NCBI GenBank assembly: GCA_023159155.1
Contig: JAJNNX010000009.1
Span: 744,001-808,000 of the forward strand
Source of the DNA: Ustulina deusta
Lineage: Eukaryota > Ascomycota > Sordariomycetes > Xylariales > Xylariaceae
Length of the DNA: 64,000 nucleotides
Direction: 5' to 3'
Part shown: piece by piece, positions 56,380 to 64,000 of the stretch
Numbering within the stretch: position 1 is the first letter of the stretch
Layout: each line of letters begins with the position of its first letter
Notes under the pieces: generated by a model
Told to the model about the DNA's origin: nothing
The model's database searches: none
What the model saw: the letters and a program-made list of their open reading frames with translations, nothing else
Made by a program: the position numbers and the translations under genes

Positions 56380-59300
56380 GATCGTCGTCGTCGTCGGGTT
56401 TCAGCTAGACAGCCCTGGGGAATTGCGAGCGGCGGTTGACGTAGCGATCGTGCCCAGCCAGAGACGATCCAAATTCCCGGGGATGGACTGCTTGTTATTT
56501 ATCACTCTCGCGCTTTATTGTCCTTGGTATTACACTACAATTAGGGGCTCTTTGGCCCCAAACAGGATCCTCCATTGCGCTACACAATCCCACATTTCCA
56601 CATTTTCACTTCCTGCAGCCTTCTTTTTCAGGTTGGTCGCGCGAAGTGGAACTCGCCTCGCCCAGAAGCAGAACATGACCAGGGCCCATCGACGATTCGA
56701 TACGAGCCTTGGTACGTTGCCAAGGGCCTAGGTAGTCTGGCTCCTTAATCGAGAATAACATGGCCAAGACGGGCAGTAAGTCGGAGACAGTAAAATTAAC
56801 ATTTCTTTTCAGTGGTCCAGGAGTAGACATGTGCGTGGACCGATTCTACTCCTCTGTCCAGGGGTCGTCTAGCGACCTGCCGTCGATCCAGCCCCTGCAT
56901 GGGCTGTGCTGTTGTGCTCATTTCCCAGACTGGAGTAAGTTTCGAAGGTTCTAATCTACCATTGGTCAATTCAATTAGGGCCATTCAATTGTGGACAATT
57001 GTACTACAGTATAGGTCACCTATGTAACCGCGGAGAGCAGCATGTACACTGCATATACCGTTAGCACCAACTTTGCTGATCCTTTGTTACGTATACACTA
57101 AATGTGAGCAATCATGTCATGTCATTCACCAAGGCATTGCTTCCACTTCTACCAACAGTCCTTCCTCTCAAAGTCAAGTAGTATACCGGTACTACCGTAA
57201 GAAGCCTTTATTCATCCCTAACGCTTAAAGGTCTACCCACCTATTTCCAGAAAGGTCCAATTTCGTATACGCAGTAAGTACTATCACGCGCATTCATCTT
57301 TTATGTGTTAGCCAATTGAGCCCCTCAAAGTGGTTCGCCCGTTAAAAATACCACATTTAACCCGACTCTTCCTTGTCCATGTATACTATGCTACAGTATA
57401 CTATATCCTGGTTTAGGTTAGGGCTCGCCTTCATCCTTAATACCGGACAGGCAGACCTGGGCCGGTACTTACCTCCAAGGAGCCAGGGTTTCGAGCCATG
57501 CAGGAAATCGTATGCCGTAAGTAGTAGCTTTCAGTTACCTACTTAATTGCTGTTTTGCGTGTTAGTATGAATGTAGTGCAGTGTAGTTATACACACATAA
57601 TTACCTTGCTATTTTTCGGCTGGCAGCTAAGTCCCAGTAGGGTAACAGTACCTAGGCTAGTGTACGATTAACAATGTTGGTTTGATGAAATTAACGCTTC
57701 TGGACTGGACAAAGCTGGACTAGTGTACCGGTAGCTGAGGAGAGAGGTTTGGTTTCAGTTCTTGGCAGACCAGCGCCCTGGGCCATTTTCAAATAGTCAG
57801 CTTTTTGGTCTCATAGCTTGGTCCAATGAGGGGCTATGACTTGTGGTTCGCGCCAGCCCAATCGAGATTCACTGATCTTCAATCTCCTCAATACGAGTAA
57901 GGCTCGAGTCAGGGCTTGCGAGCATTCTCCTGTACCTAGTGTAGATGGTCAATTCCAGATGGTGTGCTAAACTAGAAATATCTGCCGATTCATCACAATT
58001 CGCCGCCAGATATTAGGTAAAATACTAGGTATTAGGTATGTTGTTTACTGCCTGCTATAGATATACTCTTTAATTCCTATCAACTGTAGTTCTTGGGTCA
58101 TACGAAATACCAGCTGAGTCTCTGAAGGATCCCGACATGTACTCTGACGAGTGCCCTTCATGTACCTACACTAGGGATATGACCATAAGCTTGAATAATG
58201 ATACGATCTTAATCTCAGTCACCTGCTTGTTATATTCCTCGTTCGCCACTAGCATCATGAGTCGCATGGTCTACAGCGACATCGTCTATCACATGCTACT
58301 CTTGTGACGTCTTGTGTCAGTTTCCTGGCACTCTTGTGCCAAGATATCATCACGATAACCTCTATCTAGATGGCGTATAGTATATGTAGGTAGTTCGGGG
58401 TTTGTTCAAAAGCCATTGGCAAGTTTTCTGCCATCGGCATTATCGGGATGTGGGCGAGGAGACCGAGGCTCATGTCGTGTTCTTTGGCTAACTTAGAAGC
58501 GGATTATAACGGTTCGCGTGCACTACCTACTCTAGGTATCTATATTGTTCACTAGCGTAGTAGCCGATGGCGGGGAGTAACGAGGCGAAAGTAAATCACT
58601 GCGACTATCGACCTCAATTGCGGGGAGTTAATCTACAGTCTAATTACTACATTATACCACGCCACCTACCGGTTGTAGGCAAAGAGCGAGCCCACGAATC
58701 CATCTGCCGCTTGTCATCGTGAGGGACCGTAGAAAACAAGATGACGGGGCAACTCGCCATCTATATATATGTCGTCCGGCTTCAACAGCGCTCACAGACG
58801 TCCCGTGTTGTTTCATCGAACAGGGGTCTTAATTAACATTTGTTCATAGCCTCCGGTGAGCAGGCTCCAGTGCCCAGCAAGACAGCGCGCCGTGATAATG
58901 CAAAAATAGGAGCATCCCGGTCCCTCAACGTTGCAAGCGCCAAGCGTGGGGAGAAATGCATGTCATTGTAACCATCATGCCGGGTATTTGTTTCTCCAAG
59001 GAAGTCGGGCTTCTGGTTAGTCACAGTTGTGGACACCACAGCGCAATAAACAATGGACGTGTCATAGCAGTGATGAATCATGGCGAGCTATTCGCTATCG
59101 TGTGGTGTAGTTCGCATCTACATCGAACGATATCATAAGCTATAATACGAAGTAGAAGAACAAGATATGTCTGGGTGGTCCACCTAATCGGCAACTAGTG
59201 AGCTCTCCAATAAAGGCATACACCAAGCCCGACACTCGGGTCTGACTACCATTCTAGATTAGTTGAGCATCTGCGCGATGACGCTGTCCGCCGTCACCTT

Positions 59301-61866
59301 ATCGGATCGTCGTGCAGAGGATAATAGAGACTGCATTCTTGGTTAGTCGAGCCGGTAGCGTCGCGTGTTGTTACCGGATGTCTACGATTGGCGAAGTCGC
59401 TAATGAATTAACTTACTACTGGAGAAACGTCGCAATATGTATGGCGATCATTCACGTTGCATTCTACTAACCGACGCGCTTAACCGAAAGTCGATCAGGT
59501 CAGTGCGTCGATCCAGAGACTGAGACGTTGATCAAGGCTCACAAACTTAGTATACCGTCTCAAAGATGAACCATACTCGAATTTGACAACCGGGGCCGAC
59601 TGAGGCCATCATTCGTGAGCTCCTTCGCCGTATGCTGATGGACGGGCTAACAAGTACACAATAGAAACGTTCAACGTAGTTCTCACATACCGGACTGCTG
59701 ATACATAGTCCTAAACACATCTGCCCTCATCATCCGCCACCCTACTTAGCTCCTAACAGCAGAGTTAAAACGCACTACGCCGTAATGCGAAACCTATAAG
59801 CATCCCTTTGAGCCACGGTCTGTCTATACGAGTTCGTCTATGCGACGGACTTGGCATGACACCACAACAGCTTGCTGACCCAGAATAGAAACTTGGCATG
59901 CCTTAGCGGTCGGGCTTGTAAACTCACCGTACGTTACAGTCTCACAGAAGACGACTAACTGATTAACAGCTTTGTCTAGTGTAGATCTGACCACGAGCAA
60001 TCATTATTCTCTCCCGCCGCACACCTGACTATCGCGGCCACGAGGCCACAGGCTTCCATGGTGACTCCAATCACGGTGAATGATTTCGTTCAGCCCAATG
60101 TCACTGCGGGTGATATTGAAGTCCGAGGACCGAGACTTAGGGCTGATGCGGTGAGGAGTGGAGGCTTCTTGATTGCTCGAGAGAGGAGGCCGGCGTTAGC
60201 TCGGATTGAGAAGTCACCTGCTGTGCATCGCTTGGTTACGACTGAGTTCAGCCGGATGGGCTCTCTTCCAGTTCCCGAGAAATCCTGGCCGAAGGGCGAT
60301 GTTTCCTCGCCTGAGTTGATTGTACTGCCAGCAATAAGGGCAAGCGAGCAGCCACAATCCGGCTGCTATTGAGCAATGTCATGGGAATGCAGAGAGAGTA
60401 GCTTCAGATTTCAAGCCCGCGTGTGCGACCGTCGTCGTGAAACCACCGTTATCGGCAGAATAGTCATGGAAATGGCCCGTGCATTTATCGAGCGAAAGAA
60501 CCCGTCAAGGCGTAAACCACATGATGAGGTGGACTCAGGAACCGGGTCGCGGTTGACTCGCATGCCGTGAGCGCCCCCACGTCGATTTCGACCGAAAGAA
60601 CGGCGTGCACACTCGCATATCCTCATGTCACGCATGAGTTTTCCGGCGGGCTTGGAGAGCATGGCAATGCCAAAGAGAGCAGGTCCCATAATGTCACACA
60701 GAGGGCGCTCGTGGCGGGATATATTGAAAGTTAACGTTGATATTTCTGCGCACTCGGTACTCGATGTCTTGTGTCTTGCTAGGTGGCGTCTTTCTGCGGC
60801 GCGAGTCAGGCGAGGAGGTCAATATATTGGCTACTGGGGTTGCCCGGGCGTCGTCTCTTCCTGCTTCGAGTACACTATGATCTCTTCGTCACATGTACAT
60901 CCCTGCGCACGTGTGCTCTGGTGTTATAGTAGCTGAAACGCATGGATTATCTGGTCTGTCGAGAATGCTGACTAATGAAATGAATGGTATATGAGCGTTG
61001 CATTCAGCTTGACTACTTCACGAGAGGAGGTGGGAAGGCCTCATTATATACACGAACGGGACGTCTGTGCCCTTCGTGCCCCTTAGTCTTGTACAGTACA
61101 TGGAGTGACTCCGATACAGTTCATTTTCAACATTGACCTTGGTTGGGGATGGCTAGTTAGACTTCACGCTTATGGACGGTAGCTATTCCATGCGCATATT
61201 TGATCGCCTACCGAGCTAAGACTGGTCAATTCGGATTGTTTATGTCTTAGACTTCACGGTTGTAAACGTGGTGTTCAGTTACTAGGGTTGACAGGTCTAA
61301 GACATCGGCTCGGAAAGACCAAAAGAGATAATGAGTCAGTCCTCTTACTCGTACTATTACTTACTTGAACTGATAGGCGCCAATAGCAATCTGATCAACT
61401 ACTTCAAATAGATGGGAATGGTATTATTCTTCTCCAATAAATCCCGACAAGATGTGAGACAGTTGGTACCCGGCGGAAGCCCAATTGATATGCACCTATT
61501 CTATTGGTTATTAGTCTACGTGGTTGGCACGACGTCTTACCCCATGAACGCTCCGCCTCGTCTACTCTTTGTGGAACTGCTCATGCTGGTTGGTTCTAGG
61601 TTATTTGGTAGCTTCCTACGAGGTGTGAGATTATCCTGATGAGCACGCATTTGCTAGCGGGTGATGGTACAACATCTCGACAATCGAAATTATAGAAATG
61701 ACTGGCCAGCACGGGTGAACCCGGAAGAAAAGTTCATGTCTGGGTGCGATATGGTAGATAAAAGATACATAATGACTGGGCAATAAATTCCATAGCAATC
61801 CTATGTAGCCGTCTTCGACTTCTGGCATCCCTAAACGGTTCTCTTGTCCATGGATCGGGCGATTAT
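56380..61866. other. Long stretch without a convincing gene
   Basis: About 5.5 kb of normal composition with no recognised coding region. Frames such as 56366-56731, 58833-59081, 60058-60372 and 60376-60570 lack known motifs; the two between 60058 and 60570 are adjacent and plus-strand, so a decayed or fast-evolving gene there cannot be excluded. The left end should hold the tyrosinase promoter and the right end the 3' region of the cytochrome b5 gene. No tRNA or array was noticed. Confidence 0.4.
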
Positions 61867-63654
61867 TCAAGATTCGATTTTGTTTGTTTTCTCGGCGGGG
61901 AGGAAGTAGTCAGGTGCAGCGAGTGGCGGTTCGTCAAACGGGCCAGCGAGGTCGTAAGGGTGCACATACTTCTTGACACCATCGGCTGCAACTTCAGTAA
62001 TGGTGTTGGGCAGAATAGCCTCAACTGATATGCGAGCGTTGTAGTCCAGGGCGGCCATAAGTATCCAGGCGTTGATGCCCGTCATTTCAACCCTTTGCTG
62101 GAATGGGTTGACCCACCTTTGCATATTCGTGATGGTGCCGACCTTACGAAACTTCATGCCCGAGGTAAACCAATCTATGACTATAGCACTTCGCGTTAGC
62201 CATTTCTCGGCGTTTCTCATGAGATATCGGGACAATTCGAAGGGCGTTACCGCCCGGAATATGAGAATTGGTCTTGAGCAACAGATCCTTGCCCCTGGAA
62301 GAGGGCACACGAGAACAAAAGCAACTTTGAAAATTACTCACTCTGGTTAACGAGGGCCTTGACAACGGCAAAACAACGTTCTCCAGATGTCGCCTCATTG
62401 AACGGCATGGGGCTGCAGAGAATCTCCTCGTACTCAGCTTCTGTTGTGTCAAAGCCTGCTTTACTCCAAAATTCGAGGAGACGGGTTCGGATTCGTTCCA
62501 TTCGGCCCCTGATCAGCTTGTGTCGATTGTTGTTACCGAGCTCCCGGGAACGGCAAGGATCGATGATGGAGTAGAATACTAGTCGGTTGTAAAGCGCTTG
62601 TGTTTCGGGTGTATTTTCGGAGTACCATATGACCGTAACAAAACCACTACCCCATTGGTCTTCTACCCAGAGGGGCCAAATAATCCACGGCCGCCTCTTC
62701 AAGTCAACGAAGAGTTTGTACTCTTTCCTGCTGGGGTCTTCAAGCACGGGGACATGATACTGGCGGTCATCCATCCCCTTATACATGGCCGCTACGGCTT
62801 CCTTGTCGTCACCCCAAAGCGCCGAGCCATTCGGTGGGACAAGGTGCAGATATCTGCGGGCTTGTGCCGGCATACACTTCCATATGTGAGAGATTGCGAT
62901 GTCCAAGGCGCACATAGAGACAGGAGCATCACGAGAAAGCTGGAGATTCGAAAGACCTGACCTCGAGCGGAACGTATGTTGGACGAAACTTGGGTACGGC
63001 ACGTCTCGTTTCCGCCTCTTATCCTGGGGGACAGGATCAAATGTTCCGTCGTATACAGTCCATCCGTGAGACATGCGGAGGCTGTACTCAGCCGACCTCT
63101 TACGCGCCCTTTTTGATGAGTCCACTAGAGGAGGTATCATATCCTGAAGAGGCGCATCCTCCATCTCCTCCTCCTTCTTTGGAGAAATTGAGAGATCCGT
63201 GTCTGCAGACTGAGGAAGAGCAGTGATCATATGTTGGTGAGGCGCTGGATGAGTCTGGCCTGGAAGAGTGAAAAGCTGTGGTTTTGGATCTTTGAGTACA
63301 CCTTGGAATGAGGATGGCGGTAGCGTCGTGAAGACTACGTTGGGGTCGTGGTTCGAATTGTAACCCTCGGAGGCATCTTGGCCAGCATAGTCGAAAATAA
63401 GCTGTGAGCCACCGGGGTGCTTGTTAAGCCAATCTGGTTTAGATCAGCCATTCGTCTTGATATGAGATTGGCGAAACACGGTGTTTACCGGTGACATCGT
63501 AGATATACTTGTTTATTATCACCCAGCAGTCTTTTTTGTTGTTGTGTTTGGCAACCTCGGCGGCAGTGAATTGTGTAGGAGCCATAGGCCATTTCTGATC
63601 GATATCCGACCACTTACCACTCCCTGGACCGTTCGGATTTCCACCGCCCGACAT
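61867..63654 (-). CDS. Cytochrome b5-like domain fused to an unrecognised C-terminal region
   Basis: My model on the minus strand: exon 1 63654-63489, exon 2 63433-62342, exon 3 62180-61867, giving 523 residues. The first join yields YDVTDWLNKHPGGSQ. Residues 26-90 form a cytochrome b5 domain with heme ligands His61 (HPGG) and His84 (SNHDP), at the usual spacing, and DASEGY between them. A polar linker with acidic and basic runs (about 100-170) follows, then a long conserved-looking region (ALDIAISHIW, RRPWIIWPLWVEDQWG, SGERCFAVVKALV, WVNPFQQRVEMTG, GVKKYVHPYDLAGP) that I cannot assign. The last intron could instead end at 62295, giving 561 residues; I prefer the 161-nt intron because it joins ALVNQ to IIDWFTSG after a CTAAC branch point. 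No signal peptide or membrane segment, so probably intracellular. Confidence 0.75.
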
Positions 63655-64000
63655 GGCGTTGTTCGCTGAGAAGACAACAAGAAACCGGCTAAATGAGAGA
63701 TAGACTATCAATGAAAGGTCTGAGGATAGTCAAATGGGCGGAAGTGCAGCACTCGATTACTATAGTAGGTTTCAAAGGATTCCTCGATCAAATAGTTCAC
63801 ATAAGTGTGGAAGGTGTAGAACAATGGGAATAATTGGGAGCGAGACAAGCATTCCTGAAGATGCGCCGACTAGCTGTCTTACAACACTGGTTTCGGACAG
63901 GCGGTCGCTCGGTCTTTGTCAGGGTCGGGATGCGCAGGCTTTGTTCTTTGTCGAGGGCTAACGTTTGCGAGCGAGAGGGGCAGGGAATGGGTATTCCAAG
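63655..64000. other. Upstream region of the cytochrome b5-domain gene
   Basis: Presumed promoter and 5' leader of the minus-strand gene; it runs to the window edge. No other feature recognised. Confidence 0.45.

Overview
The window looks like nuclear DNA of a filamentous ascomycete (Pezizomycotina). Genes have short GT-AG introns (about 45-160 nt) with CTAAC-type branch points. Recognisable products include an AA9 polysaccharide monooxygenase, a CE15 glucuronoyl esterase, a secreted tyrosinase, a STE6-type ABC transporter and an MSS116-type helicase. Repeated DNA carries C-to-T/G-to-A mutations typical of repeat-induced point mutation (RIP). I could not narrow the lineage further. All exon structures below were joined by hand from reading frame, splice sites and family similarity.

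Left flank (1-3.8 kb): an AKR7-type aldo-keto reductase (minus strand, three exons), a small terminal-inverted-repeat element, and a broken DUF6594 membrane-protein gene.

AT-rich block (3.84-30.16 kb): this is one integration site holding five LTR-retroelement insertions nested in each other, each with its own 5-bp target-site duplication. An outer Ty3/Gypsy element O (3839-30156, ggaga) was hit by element X (4487-23648, atatc). X carries a solo LTR of its own family (4556-4792, gaaag) and a second full copy X' in reverse orientation (9925-23070, aaaat). X' was in turn interrupted by a Ty1/Copia element P (11834-19158, cttat). Most of the block is strongly RIP-mutated and has no intact gene. 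Fragments of Copia and Gypsy polyproteins can still be read once the C-to-T changes are allowed for. RIP damage stops inside the outer LTRs and is nearly absent from the solo LTR.

Middle (30.2-48.5 kb): a gene-poor stretch, the MSS116-like helicase, an uncertain ORF next to a second copy of the small inverted-repeat element, a DHA1-type MFS transporter, an FAD monooxygenase, a four-exon PBDC1/YPL225W homologue and a three-exon full-length ABC-B transporter of the STE6 type.

Right part (48.8-64 kb): a run of genes that fits plant cell-wall attack. An AA9 LPMO (five exons) and a CE15 glucuronoyl esterase diverge from a shared 1.66-kb promoter region. They are followed by an NmrA/isoflavone-reductase-like protein and a tyrosinase with an unusual N-terminal extension. 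LPMO needs reductant, tyrosinase acts on phenols, and CE15 splits lignin-glucuronoxylan esters, so the set could act together on lignocellulose; this is an inference. After about 5.5 kb without a convincing gene comes a minus-strand gene joining a cytochrome b5 domain to a long region I do not recognise.
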